Of a DNA stretch of 64,000 bases, positions 12,660-23,452 are shown one piece after another. Source of the stretch: Primulina eburnea (lineage: Eukaryota > Streptophyta > Magnoliopsida > Lamiales > Gesneriaceae); contig NC_133114.1 in assembly GCF_022965805.1 (NCBI RefSeq), positions 5,848,261 to 5,912,260 of the forward strand. Direction: 5' to 3'. Under the pieces are notes generated by a model. The model did not search any database. It was not told the origin of the DNA and saw only the letters and a list, made by a program, of their open reading frames with translations. Position 1 is the stretch's first letter; each line of letters begins with the position of its first letter. The position numbers and the translations under genes were made by a program.

Positions 12660-13220
12660 TTCGATAGATAAAATGATCTGAAATTTTTGAACGATCAGCT
12701 CTGGAATTAGTATGCTCTTAGAAACTGATTGTATGCGTAAGAAGAGAACTGAATTGAAGCGGGCTTAGCACAGTTGTTCGTGACTGTTCAAATTCGGGAC
12801 ACGTGTCAGTCCATTAAAAATTTTGAGTAAAACTATGTGTACGTGTGCTGTAAGCGTGTATACTTTAAACGGTTCAAAAGGTCTCCACGTTTCCACTAAT
12901 CATTTGCTGAAGGATAGCATTTAATGCTTGAAAGACAGTCACGTCACTTGATTTGAAATATAAAATGGTTAATTAGTTAACTTATATGAGAAGATTAGTG
13001 AAAAACTCAACTGAACGATCAGTTGTGAGACTGTGTCCTCAGTTGAGAGTTGACTAACAGTTGTCTTCTCAGTTAACCTCTTAAAACCAATATTCCCCCT
13101 TAAGATGCATAAAAGAAAATTTCGAGAATATAAACAAGATTAATTAAAAGAAATCCTGATGCTTAGTAGTGTAAACGTCTATCATAATGAAATAGTCCTT
13201 TCATCTTCTTTGTCATGTTC
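12660..13220 (+). other. Sirevirus spacer upstream of antisense ORF 1
   Basis: No open frame of note. It is rich in AACTGA/CAGTTG words (for example near 13008-13080). It lies between the start of the env-like frame on one strand and the antisense ORF promoter on the other, so it could act as a divergent regulatory region. That role is inferred from position only. Confidence 0.4.
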
Positions 13221-13228
13221 TATAAATA
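13221..13228 (+). promoter_or_regulatory. TATA box upstream of antisense ORF 1
   Basis: TATAAATA followed by AGAG lies 62 bp before the ATG at 13283. The same CTATAAATAAGA context occurs before the second antisense ORF. Spacing fits a plant RNA polymerase II core promoter with a leader of about 30 nt. Confidence 0.5.
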
Positions 13229-13282
13229 AGAGTAGCTCTATTAGTCGCAAATATATTAGCAAATTATATTCAGTAAAAGAAA

Positions 13283-13681
13283 ATGGCAGGTGCTAGTAGC
13301 TCAAGTGTTTCATCGTTTACTCTAGAAGCTAGGATGGCTGTTATAGAAGACGAAGTCTTCTACAAGAGTCTTCCCTACTGGAAAAAGTTACAGGAGCTTG
13401 CATTCCTGTATAATTCTGGAGAGGCTACCACTCCCGAACTGGTGGCAGAATTGAAGAAAGTGCGAAAGCACTTGAACATAGCTGTGTGGGTGGACATCTT
13501 CACAGATGGTCATATCTATCAGTTGATGCTTCGAAAGGAACTGAGGATCCTTAGGCGCATAGCTGGTTCTCACAGCTTTTCCAAAACATCTACTGGACCT
13601 TTATCTGCTTGGTTGAAGATGTGGATAATTGTCGTAGAAGAGAAATATAATGATGTAATCCAAGAAAATATTTATAGTTGA
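13283..13681 (+). CDS. Antisense accessory ORF 1 of the Sirevirus (132 aa, unknown)
   Basis: I do not recognise this protein. It is an intact 132-codon frame on the strand opposite to the retrotransposon genes, between pol and the env-like frame. It starts MAGASSSSVSSF; the rest is mostly charged and probably helical, with tryptophans near the C terminus (L-S-A-W-L-K-M-W). It shares a pattern with the 137-aa ORF at 13971: M-L-x-K-E, then I, then S-F-S about 10 residues later, then L-x-x-W and a second W. The two are therefore probably old tandem duplicates. A TATA box sits 62 bp upstream. It stayed open while gag and pol in the same element decayed. It could be an accessory protein, a captured host gene, or a chance survivor. 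Confidence 0.5.
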   Translation: MAGASSSSVSSFTLEARMAVIEDEVFYKSLPYWKKLQELAFLYNSGEATTPELVAELKKVRKHLNIAVWVDIFTDGHIYQLMLRKELRILRRIAGSHSFSKTSTGPLSAWLKMWIIVVEEKYNDVIQENIYS

Positions 13682-13929
13682 ATGAAACATTTATTTTTGC
13701 TTTACTTTGTTTTTCTTTCTCCTGCAAATAATAAGTTTCATTAGTTGTTATATATAAATTACGATCATAAACAGATGAACTGATGATTGATTAAGCGTTA
13801 AGTAATAAATTTCAAACTGATATCAGTTGATAATGAACAACTGATAGTTAAGAATCCTCGGTAAATGAGAAAAACGTTTCGGTTGACTTGAGTCTCTTCA
13901 GTTTCTTCAACATTTAAATTTCATCTATC

Positions 13930-13937
13930 TATAAATA
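13930..13937 (+). promoter_or_regulatory. TATA box upstream of antisense ORF 2
   Basis: TATAAATA within CTATAAATAAGA, 41 bp before the ATG at 13971. It matches the element before antisense ORF 1. Confidence 0.5.
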
Positions 13938-13970
13938 AGATGATAGAATGTGAGACAATAACAATTCAAT

Positions 13971-14384
13971 ATGTCGGATTCAAGTAACTATGATGCATGC
14001 AGTAGTTCGCATATTCAAGTTAATGAGCAATTAAGTCCTTATTTAGAAGAATTGAAGAAGACAATGGAAGAATATGTCTTGATGAAAGTGATGTCAACAT
14101 GGTTCAAGATTCATGATTTGCAGAGGGTAAGTAGTAGTGGTGCTGTTCCTACTCGTGCTCAAGCAGCAACCGCAAGAAAATACATTGATCGTTTTGAAGT
14201 TAGGCATGTTATAGATCTGATTGATGACAAATGTCTGTTAGAAGCAATGTTATGGAAGGAAGGGCATGTGGTTGAGAAGATTTTTACAACTAGGTCATTT
14301 TCTAGAATCCAAATTTATGAGTTGAATAATTGGATTAGAGAATGGCAGGATTCAGTTGGTTCTATGATATCTTCTGTAAACTAG
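13971..14384 (+). CDS. Antisense accessory ORF 2 of the Sirevirus (137 aa, unknown)
   Basis: An intact 137-codon frame, opposite in strand to the element's pol, whose end lies about 130 bp downstream. I do not recognise it. It begins MSDSSNYDACSSSH, again serine rich like ORF 1, and is then mostly charged and helical. The C-terminal half carries the pattern shared with ORF 1: M-L-W-K-E, then S-F-S, then L-N-N-W-I-R-E-W. The upstream TATA box and a downstream AATAAA-like word (TTAATAAAG near 14400) would allow independent transcription. Transcripts would run toward the 3' end of pol and so be antisense to the genomic RNA. Confidence 0.5.
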   Translation: MSDSSNYDACSSSHIQVNEQLSPYLEELKKTMEEYVLMKVMSTWFKIHDLQRVSSSGAVPTRAQAATARKYIDRFEVRHVIDLIDDKCLLEAMLWKEGHVVEKIFTTRSFSRIQIYELNNWIREWQDSVGSMISSVN

Positions 14385-14514
14385 GATCGATGGTATTCTT
14401 AATAAAGTATTATTTTCAATTTGTTGAGTTCTTATTTTCTGCAGATAATTCTATTAGTAAAGCAACATTAGTAATAATTTTAAGACAGATCAATTAAACC
14501 AAGAATATTGCGAA

Positions 14515-17500
14515 AGTAAGAAAATTTAGTCTCGGGTAATCGTTTGGTGAAGATGTCAGCTGCTTGTTGCTCAGTTGATATATATTCCAGTCTAATGTCC
14601 TTCTTCAAAGCATGATCTCTAATGAAGTGGTGTCTGACATCTATATGCTTTGTCCTTGAGTGAAGAACTGGATTATAGGTGATGGCAATTGTCCTTGTAT
14701 TGTCACAAAATATGGGCGATTCATTTGTAATTACTCCATAATCTCTAAGTTGTTGCTGGATCCAGATTAGTTGTGCACAACAACTACCAGCAGCAAGGTA
14801 TTCTACTTCAGTTGTTCAGGTAGCTATAGATGTCTGCTTCTTGCTGAACCGAGAGATCAGCCTGTCTCCTAGAAACTGACAAGATCCACTTGTACTTTTA
14901 AGATCAAGCTTACATCCTGCATAATCTGCATCTGAATATCCAACTAAATTGAAATTAAAGTCTTTAGAATACCATAAACCAACATTTTGTGTACCCTTAA
15001 GATATCTCAAAATTCTTTTAGCAGCTGAGAAATGTGATTGCTTAGGATTTGCTTGAAATCTAGCACACATACAGACAACAAATACAATATCAGGGCGACT
15101 GCAGTTAGGTACAACAATGAGCCTATTAAACCTCGATATAATGTCGCCTCAACTGATATTCCCCCTTGATCAGTGTCCAATTTTACTGATGAGCTAATGG
15201 GAGTATTTGCAGCTGAACATGACTTCATGCCAAATTTCTTCAACAGCTCCTTTGTATATTTAGTCTAACTAATGAATGTACCAGTCTCCAGTTGCATTAC
15301 TTGCAGTCCAAGAAAGAATGTCAGTTCATCCATCATGCTCATTTCGAACTTTTCTTGCATCAGCTTAGCAAATTTCTCACATAATTTGGGGTTAGTTGAC
15401 CCAAATATGATATCATCAACATAAATTTGAACTAATAAAATGTGATCATTCTTAGCAAGTTTGAACAAGGTCTTATCAACTGATCCAACAGAAAAATAAT
15501 GATCAGTTATAAACTTTGAAAGAGTTTTGTACCAAGCTCTGGGAGCTTGTTTAAGACCATATAAGGCTTTGTTCAAATGATATACATGATCAGGAAAGTT
15601 GTGATTTACAAAACCTGGGGGTTGTTCAACATATACTTCCTCTTGTAGTTGACCATTTATGAATGCACTTTTGACATCCATTTGATAGACTTTGAAGTTC
15701 TTGAATGAAGCATAGGCAAGGAATATTCTGATTGCCTCCAATCTTGCAACTGGTGCATATGTTTCATAATAATCAATTCCTTCCTCTTGTCTATATCCTT
15801 GTGCTAATAGTCTCGCTTTATTGCGCACAACTGAACCATCCTCGTTCAGTTTGTTCCTGTACACCCATTTTGTACCTATAACAGTTTTTGAAACTGGTCT
15901 TGGAACTAAGTTCCAGAAATTGTTATGAGTGAACTGATTTAGCTCTTCTTGCATTGCCTTTACCCAGTTTGGATCAGCAAGAGCTTCATCAGTTTTCTTT
16001 GGTTCTAGTTGTGAAACAAAAGCGGAATAGATAAATAAGTTTAGTATTTGATTGCGAGTTCTTACTGGATCAGATGGATTTCCTATAACCAATTCAGGTG
16101 GATGTGATTTTCTCCATCTGTACTAAGTATTTGTTGTATCAGCAATTTCTTCAGTTGGTGACTGAATTTCATCAGTTTGCTCTATCAACTGATCATTAGG
16201 AATAGCTTCTGGTTCAACTGATTGATCTGACACTTCTGGTTCGGGTGTTTGGAGATTGTTTTGATTAATATGATTGTCTTCTTCATCATCATCCTCCAAA
16301 CTGATATCTGTAAATCGATCAACTATGCCAACTGATCATTTCAACTTGATCAGTTGGCTTATCAGTTAGTTCAGTTTCATCGTAATCAAAATGAGCATAT
16401 TCTTCAACATTTAAGGTTTTCTTGTTGAAGACTTTATAAGCTATACTAACTGATGAATATCCAAGAAATCTGCAGATTTAGCATCAAACGTTTTTAAATA
16501 ATTTTTACCATTATCAAGAATAAAACATCTGCAGCCGAATATTTTGAAATAAGTAATTATACTTTTTCTTCCATGACAGATCTCATATGGTGTTTTCATA
16601 TTATTTTTATTAATCATTGATCTGTTCTGAGTGTAACACGCAGTGTTTACTGCCTCTGCCCAAAATCTTTGAGAAATACCAGAATCAGCAAGCATCGTTC
16701 TAGCAGCTTTTTTAAGGGTCCTATTTCTTCTCTCAGCTACACCATTTTGCTGAGAAGTTCAGGCTGCTGAGAGCTCATTCTTGATTCCAGCATTTTCTAG
16801 GAAATTTTAAAGAGTTAGACTGATTATTCAGTTTCTCGATCAGATCTGATTCGATCAATTCCAACTGATTTTTCATTTAAAAGTCTTTTGAAAAGCTTGA
16901 TCAGTTGTGCAGCAGTTTGGTCTTTTGATTTGAGAAAGATAACCCAAGTAAATCTTGAAAAATCATCAACAATCACCAGGGTGTATTTCATTCTCCCTAA
17001 ACTCATTACTGGTATAGGACCAAAGAGATCCATGTGCAATAGTTCTAAGCATCGGGATGAAGATTTACATCCCTTGTTTTTAAAAGAAGATTTTACTTGT
17101 TTTCCAAACTGACATGCTGAACAAAGTTTTTCTTTTGCTAATTCTATTTTGGGCAAACCAGTTACAAGTTCATGTTTACTCAGATAGGCAATGGATTTAA
17201 AGTTTAGACGACTTAGTCTCTTGTGCCACAACCAGTTTTTAGATGATTTGGAAGCAATAAAACAAACTGGTGTATAAGTTTGATCATTGCAACTGACTTT
17301 ATATGTGTTTCCACAACGTTTTCCAGTTAGTATGACTTTATCACTTGAAGTTTTGACTGAACACAAATTTTTGTCAAATTGTACTGAGAATCAATTGTCG
17401 CATAACTGACGGATGCTAATCAAGTTATACTTCAGGTTTTCTACTAATAGAACATCTTTAAAAGTACAGTTACCATGGATAAGCTTATCTTACCCACAGT

Positions 17501-17653
17501 TCTACCTTTGGAATTGTCCCCGAAACTGATGTTTGGACCACTGTATTTGATCAGTTGAGATAGCACACTTGCATCTCCTGTCATATGCCGCAAATAACCA
17601 CTGTCCAAATACCATATTGAGTTTTTGTTTGTACCTGTTACCTGCAATCTCAC
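14515..17653 (-). pseudogene. Sirevirus pol, degenerate (protease, integrase, RT, RNase H)
   Basis: Minus-strand order: protease with YLDSG near 17605, GAG-pre-integrase with LWHKRLS near 17225, and the integrase core with LHMDLFGPI near 17035 and VIVDDFSR near 16970. RT follows with [12 protein letters not shown] near 15870, [11 protein letters not shown] near 15690 and the catalytic YVDDIIFGS near 15420. RNase H has SDADYAGCKLD near 14930 and STSGSCQF near 14895. The remaining RNase H sequence runs to about 14515 after a break near 14815. Frameshifts near 16825, 16440, 15250 and 15040 disable it. The order integrase before RT places it in Ty1/copia. Confidence 0.88.
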
Positions 17654-17770
17654 ACATAATATAACTTGGTGCCCATTGGGTCCTGAACTGATTAGTCCCT
17701 TAGGAACCCATACTTGGATTAGTCTAACAGACTTTCCAGTAGCTGTATTCCAAATGGTTTTTCTCGGCTT

Positions 17771-18247
17771 TTATGTGCTTGGTGTGCAGTGTATAGATGA
17801 TACAATATGTGATTTAGCTTTATTCAACTGATTATTCAGTCTATATCTCTTCTGAACTGGCTTGCAGTTATAGTAACTGAAATAGCTATTCGAATAGTTC
17901 TTGTGAAACCTTTTTGATGACTTACTTTGTGAATCAGTTGAAAATTTTTGGCTATAACCAATCACATATCTTCTAGTCTTACTCATATTATTAGTAGTTT
18001 GCTCAATCAGTTTACTGGGCACAATTTGTTCTTGTACCACTATTGCTTTGAAAAAGTTAATGTATTTTCCTTTGTCTATTTTTGGCTTTGGTTGTGTAGC
18101 ATTTGGATATATTTCTCCTTGAGTGTTGAACCCTAAACCAGTTTTATCAGAAACTGATTTTTGTGAATTCTGCATCTCACTTAGTGCAGTTGATGACTTG
18201 TTCCAAGACTGAATGAGCTCAGTCTGTTTTGACTTTTCAAGCAACAA
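17771..18247 (-). pseudogene. Sirevirus gag-pol linker segment
   Basis: A 158-codon open piece between the zinc knuckle region and the protease, rich in K, S, N and Q. It has no recognisable domain. Its position matches the long gag-pol connector of Sireviruses. Stops flank it, so it is part of the broken polyprotein rather than a separate gene. Confidence 0.5.
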
Positions 18248-18379
18248 CTTCTAGATTAATGACTGATTTTTATTTATCTCTGCTTTTAACTCAGCAATCT
18301 CACTTTTTAAACTCAACCCATCAACTGATTCATCAGTTTTGGTTTTATTGTCTGTGGGATCAGTTTTCTTTCCTTTGAT

Positions 18380-19637
18380 TTATTCAAATGATGATGCAAG
18401 CTTTTGATACTCATTTACCATGTCATGTAGTGTTAGAATGAGTTCTTCTCGTGTAAAATCAGTTGAACTGAAATCAAATACCTGTTGGCTAGATGACTCT
18501 TCTTCTGCATCATTAGCCATCAAACACTTGACTTCCTCCTCATCACTGGAGCTGTATGAGCTTTCCGGTTCTGACTCCTCGCTGTCAGTTTCTGCCCATT
18601 TGGATTTTTTTTCTTCAGCTAAGAGTACTTCATGTTTCTTTCTGAAGGAATTCTTATCTTCTTTGGGTCTTCTTTTGTGCTCATATGATTTCTTTCTTCT
18701 ATCAGTTGAGCCTTGACTATCCTTCTTCGGTTTAGGACAATCAGCAATAAAAGTGGCCTGATTTACCACAGTTGTAGCAGGCATTTGGTTCATCTTTGGA
18801 ATTGTTCCTTTGGTATGGCTTCTGGAAGTTCCCTTGATTTTTTCTCATGAACCTTCCAAAATTTTTGATGAACAATGACATAGCATCATTACTCAACTGA
18901 TCAGCAGATTTTTCGACTGAACTGATAGGTTCAGTTCTGACAGCAGCTAGAGCAGTTGTGACTGCAGGGGTAGATGGTTCTCCTTCTCTGGTCTGCAGCT
19001 CGAACTCATAGGCCTTTAAATCAGCAAACAAATCATGAAGTTCAATCTGGTTTAGATTTTTGGACTCTCTCATTACCATGGTCGTTACATCCCATTCCTT
19101 GGGAAGACCTCTCATTATCTTTAGTGCAATCACTTTGTTGGTATACACTTTTTCAAGTGCATTTAACTCATTGATGACACTGCTTACTTTTTCATCATAC
19201 TCGTGCATTGATTCTCCTGCTTTCATTTTGATGTTATCAAACTTTTGAGTAGCAACAGAAAGTTTATTTTCCTTGGTTTGATCATTTCCTTCATACAGCT
19301 GGATCATTTTCTCCCAAATTTCTTTGGCTGTCTTACACATCTTTATTTTTCTGAAGGTTACTTTGTCCAGTGTTTTGTACAGAATGTCTTTAGCCACATT
19401 ATCAAGATTCGCTTTTCTTTTATCTTCAGTTGTCCATTCATCTCTGGGCTTTTCTATTCTTTGCTGTGCCCCTTCTGTTATGGAAACCGCTGTATTTGCT
19501 TTTAGAATCTTCATGGGTCCATCAGTTATGACATACCACATGTCATCATCTTGTGCAGCGAAATGAGCCTGCATTCTGATTTTTCAATCATCAAATTCTT
19601 CTCTGGAGAACATAGAAATTTTGTTGAATGAAGTCAT
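18380..19637 (-). pseudogene. Sirevirus gag, degenerate
   Basis: The capsid-type gag begins at ATG 19637, with one in-frame TGA at about codon 18. It continues through AAQDDDMWYV near 19555 and EIWEKMIQLYEGND near 19320. The zinc knuckle C-Y-N-C-G-K-S-G-H-F (about 18770-18740) is broken by a frameshift before its last cysteine, and the frame continues as IADCPKPKK. A serine/acidic-rich tail follows to 18380. The second, plus-strand gag at 20080 is a clear homologue. This is a UBN2-type Ty1/copia gag by appearance. Confidence 0.85.
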
Positions 19638-19683
19638 GCTAGCAAGTTTATAGATCAAAAGTATTCAAGAACAAGATTTACCC

Positions 19684-19695
19684 GCTCTGATACCA
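19684..19695 (-). other. Primer-binding site of Sirevirus
   Basis: Minus-strand TGGTATCAGAGC, complementary to the 3' end of plant initiator-Met tRNA. It lies 2 bp inside the LTR boundary at 19698. Confidence 0.85.
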
Positions 19696-19713
19696 CTTGA
19701 TAGGATCGATTAA

Positions 19714-20647
19714 AATAACCTCATCGAATTTTGATAGTCTTTATTTTGATTAAAATAACCTCATCCATAAAAACCATTGTGCCACTTTACTTATCGCAAG
19801 CATTCTCTTTGTTTCTAATTGTTGAATAAGCCTGTTAACGTGTTCAAGTTTCTATTGGAAATTGTGAACCGTCTTCCGCACTAAATAATGGTTCATATTT
19901 CCAACCATTTGAGAAAAATTGTCTCAACCGCCTAAAAACGGTCGAAATCAACATTTTACACGAGAAAATTTGAAAATTTTCATTCACCTCCCCCCCTCCC
20001 CCTCTAAATTCTTTCCCGATCCTAACAAGTGGTATCAAAGCGGGGTTTTCTCAAACACTGATATTCTTTTTGAACACTTATGGCTTCTTTCAATAAAATT
20101 CCGATGTTTTCTAAAGAAGATTATGATGATTGTAAAATTCGTATGCAGGAACATCTAGCAGTCCAAGATGATGATATGTGGTATATTATCACTGATAAGC
20201 CAATGAAAATCTTGAAAGTTAATACAGATGCCGCTACAATCGAAGGTGCTCCTCATATGGTAGAAAAGCACATATCCGAATGGACAGATGAAGAAAAAAT
20301 AAGTCAAATCTGGACAACGTTGCAAAAGACATCTTCTACAAGACTCTGGACAAAAATATGTTTGCCAAAATCAAAACTTGCACTAATGCGAAGGAAATAT
20401 GGGAAAAACTCACGCAATTATGTGAAGACAACGATCAGACAAAAGAAAACAAGTTAACTGTCACCATCCAGAAGTTTGATAATGCGAAAATGAAGCCAGG
20501 AAAAACTCTGGCAGAATTTGATGAACGGTTCAGCGGTATTATCATCGAACTCATTTCATTAGAAAAAGATTATTCTGACCGTGAAATTGCCTTAAAAGGA
20601 AAATGGGATGCAAAGACTATCATCGTGTATATGTGAGTTTTAGACCA
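19714..20647 (+). mobile_element. Inverted fragment of a related copia element inside the Sirevirus LTR
   Basis: The plus-strand order is an LTR 3' end (C/T-rich CACCTCCCCCCCTCCC near 19986-20001, ending CCTAACA), then a PBS-like AGTGGTATCAAAGCG near 20029-20043, then the 5' half of gag. An 18-bp direct repeat GATTAAAATAACCTCATC occurs at its left edge (about 19707 and 19750). The gag homologue in the surrounding element points the other way, so the two form a head-to-head arrangement. Confidence 0.7.
20080..20636 (+). pseudogene. Truncated gag of the inverted copia fragment
   Basis: Starts MASFNKIPMFSKEDYDD and carries QDDDMWYIITDKPMKILK, closely matching the minus-strand Sirevirus gag. A frameshift near 20300 moves the frame; it resumes through EIWEKLTQLCEDND and ends at 20636 before any zinc knuckle. 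It therefore lacks the nucleic-acid binding part and cannot be a full Gag. Confidence 0.8.
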
Positions 20648-21514
20648 AATTTTGAGTTCAGTTTGGTGACAAACTGATTCTCGGAATCTTGTTGGTCAAT
20701 GTCAATCAGTTAAACTGAATCAGTTGCGGAAAGTAACTGACTGAAAGATAGAATACAAAAATAAAATACGCAAGGGTTGTTTCTGGATGTTCGGAGATTT
20801 CAATTACTCCTACGTCACCCCTTCTATCTCAAGGATAGGATATCCACTAAAATACTTTGATCAAATACAAGAATTGTAGTGACCCACTTCAGTTTGGACT
20901 TAACACTGCCAAAAACTGAAACTCTTAGTTTAACAGAATGTTCTCAGTGCGTAATTGATCTTAGCACTATCGAATTTCGACGATTATTACAACTTGCTAG
21001 TGAGCTCAAATTATAGCCTTAACTGCTACGAATATACCAAGTAAAAGTGAGCTAAGATTTTGACAGAGTGACAGTAAGCTTGTTTTCTAGTTGTCCTTCA
21101 GCTGTTCTTCTGTCATATTTATAAGCTTCTTTTCTCCAACGGTAACTTGAGATGAATTTGAATCTTTGTATCCGTTGATTTCTACTTCATTATTCCTTGG
21201 ACATTGTTTGCTTTGTTTATTGTGATGCGGCGTCTTAATAGCTTTCACCGAAATACGTTTTTCTAAGCTGTATTGATTGAAGTGTGGCGTTGCAATCTTC
21301 TATGTCTCTTGACGGTTGATTGTTCTTTCCCGAGACATGTTCAGTTGAAGGGTGCTTAGCATACGGCTGAATATATCAACAGATCAGTTTCTAACTGATC
21401 AGTCAGTTGATTTCAGTTATTAAGTCCAGTTGTTGAATGTACTTGCGCGAATCAGTTGGTTGATCAGTTGGTTCATATTTTGTCAAACTCCAGAATTTAG
21501 TTTCCAACACTTAT

Positions 21515-22238
21515 CGAGAAGATCCTGTAATTGCTCTTTCAGTTCTTTCAATTCCAATGGTGCCATGCGATAGGGAGCTTTAGGTATGGGAGCAATTCCC
21601 GGCACAAGATCAATACTAAACTCAACTTCTCGATGAGGAGGAAAATCAGGAATCTCATCGAGAAATACATTCGGGAATTATTTCGCAACAGGAATCTCAG
21701 ATAAATAAGACTCCTTCTTCGAAATATCAATAGCGTAGATAAGATAACCTTCATCTCCGCTAGTCAAAAGTCCAGACATTTTCAAAGAGGATACCAATGG
21801 AATTTTGGCTTGAGAACCCTTGCCATAAAAATTCCACTTGGGTCCATCAATCGCTCGAAATCGAACCACTCCATGATAACAATCAATAGTAGCTCGATTT
21901 GTCGTCAAGATATCCATGCCAACAATACAATCAAAGTCGTTCATTGGGAGGACAATCAAATTCAGAAATACCACATTATCCTCATATATCAATACACAAT
22001 TATGTACAATTTTCTCAGACAAAATAATCTTTCCTGCTGGCGTGGCTATCGACAAAGTATCATACAACGGGGTACACTCGATATCGTGAGATGCAACAAA
22101 TGCATGAGATATGAATGAATGAGATGCTCCTGTATCAAATAAAACACTTGCAGGATAATCGCAAAACATGCAAATACCTGCAATCACGCCACCAGGAGCT
22201 TCTCTCGCCTGATCCTCAGTCATGGCGTATACTCTCAC
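21515..22238 (-). pseudogene. Gypsy 1 protease and start of RT
   Basis: A minus-strand frame from 22238 carries the retroviral-type aspartic protease motif VLFDTGASHSF near 22150 and a second conserved segment, DFDCIVGMDIL, near 21930. The frame stops at 21678. The start of RT ([18 protein letters not shown]) follows down to the Sirevirus boundary at 21510. Close similarity to the same region of gypsy 2 (43121-44008) supports the assignment. Confidence 0.85.
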
Positions 22239-22244
22239 TTGAGG

Positions 22245-23246
22245 AGGAACTTGGGCACTCTGACCACCTGGTCCTCGATATCGTGGGACACTTGACTGCT
22301 GAAAAGATGGAACAGGAACAATAGTCTCGCCATACCAAGGCCACCTCTAAATCCTGGCTGGGGTTGAGCAGAAGTCGTACCCCTGTTCGGACATACTCGA
22401 AAGAAATGGCCTTCCTGCCCACACTGATAACAAGTACCAAACATACCTCGACACTGCTCGATAGTATGTTTACCCTACCACAATGGCTACAGTAAGGGGC
22501 AATCACAGGACTCCCTCTCTGGGATCCACTCGAACTCGAAGAAGACGAAGAACAGAACCAGCCTTCTTAAAATTATTACCTCTCTGTCGCAAAGTAGGCT
22601 GCTGAGCTGACACCGGAGGTGGAGGAGTATACTGTGGACCTCCTCTCCTAAGTCCAGCCTCGGCTGCCTTGGCTCGTTCAACTGCCTCTGCGTAGCTGGT
22701 AGGCAATCCAGAAACAACATATGTATACAAAGCAGGATGTAAACCATTTACAAACCTGTTATATTTTGCCCTCGCATTCCCAACAACGTGAGGTGCATAC
22801 TTCAGCAAAGTAGAAAACTTCGAAGAATACTCTGCAACAGACATCGTTCCCTGCTGCAGATTATTGAATTCATTCTCTTTAGCAGTATAATAGGAAGGAG
22901 GGGAATACTGCTCCAAAAACTGGGCCTTGAAAACATCCCAAGTGACTTCAATCTCGACCTTTTTCAATCCAATCTCAGCGGCTTCCCACCAAGATTTAGC
23001 TCGGTCTTTCAGCTGATACAAAGCAAGTTTCAGTCTCCGAGCCTTGGAATACTCAACAATATTAAACAAGTGCTCGATATCCTTCAACCAAGCTTCAGCT
23101 CTTTCCGCATTCTCAGTGCCAAAGAACCTCGGTGATTTCAGATCCTGGAATCGAGCCATCACAACATCCATGGACAATCCTTCAAATTGCCCAACTATTC
23201 TCTCAGTACTGCTACTCGCAGTTTCATTTGTGTGATCCATCAACAA
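22245..23246 (-). pseudogene. Gypsy 1 gag
   Basis: A 247-codon open piece from ATG 23246 carries a retrotransposon gag domain (AWLKDIEHLF near 23100, KSWWEAAEIGL near 23000, QQGTMSVAEYSSKF near 22860). A zinc knuckle CYQCGQEGHFFRVC is found in another frame near 22425-22385, so at least one frameshift separates capsid and nucleocapsid parts. The product would package element RNA in cytoplasmic particles if it were intact. Confidence 0.82.
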
Positions 23247-23435
23247 ATCAAAAGATGAATATCACAATTTCATATCAATTTCACATCAGCATCGTCTCAT
23301 ATCATCAATCTCATCAGATACTTACTCAAATCAACTCAAGTAGGAGCAAGTAATACAAATAAATCAAACACATACGCACAATTCATTTGTGCCTATTCAA
23401 GTGTACATAAGACTCAATCGAGCATTCCCAGCTAT

Positions 23436-23447
23436 GCTCTGATACCA
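23436..23447 (-). other. Primer-binding site of gypsy 1
   Basis: Minus-strand TGGTATCAGAGC, 5 bp from the LTR at 23453; matches initiator-Met tRNA. Confidence 0.85.
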
Positions 23448-23452
23448 CTCTG

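Larger units (their letters stand above)
9006..21509 (-). mobile_element. Sirevirus-type Ty1/copia element nested in gypsy 1 RT
   Basis: The element opens TGATAGGATCGATTAA and closes TTTCCAACA. It is flanked by CTTAT (9001-9005 and 21510-21514). Removing it with one CTTAT rejoins the gypsy 1 RT amino-terminal frame (L-L-D-K-G-Y-I-R). On the minus strand the order is LTR, PBS, gag, pol, a long env-like frame, PPT, LTR. A large env-like frame after pol is the hallmark of the Sirevirus (Maximus/SIRE) lineage. The region between pol and env-like carries two ORFs on the opposite strand. LTRs differ by about 3% by eye outside a rearranged portion of the right LTR. Confidence 0.9.
19698..21509 (-). 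repeat. Sirevirus LTR, right (5' LTR in element orientation), chimeric
   Basis: The LTR boundary TGATAGGATCGATTAA at 19698 matches the left LTR start, and 20648-21509 matches the rest. In between, about 63 bp of the left LTR (roughly 9022-9084) is replaced by about 930 bp of foreign, oppositely oriented sequence. Intact length would be about 940 bp; this copy is 1,812 bp. Confidence 0.8.
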
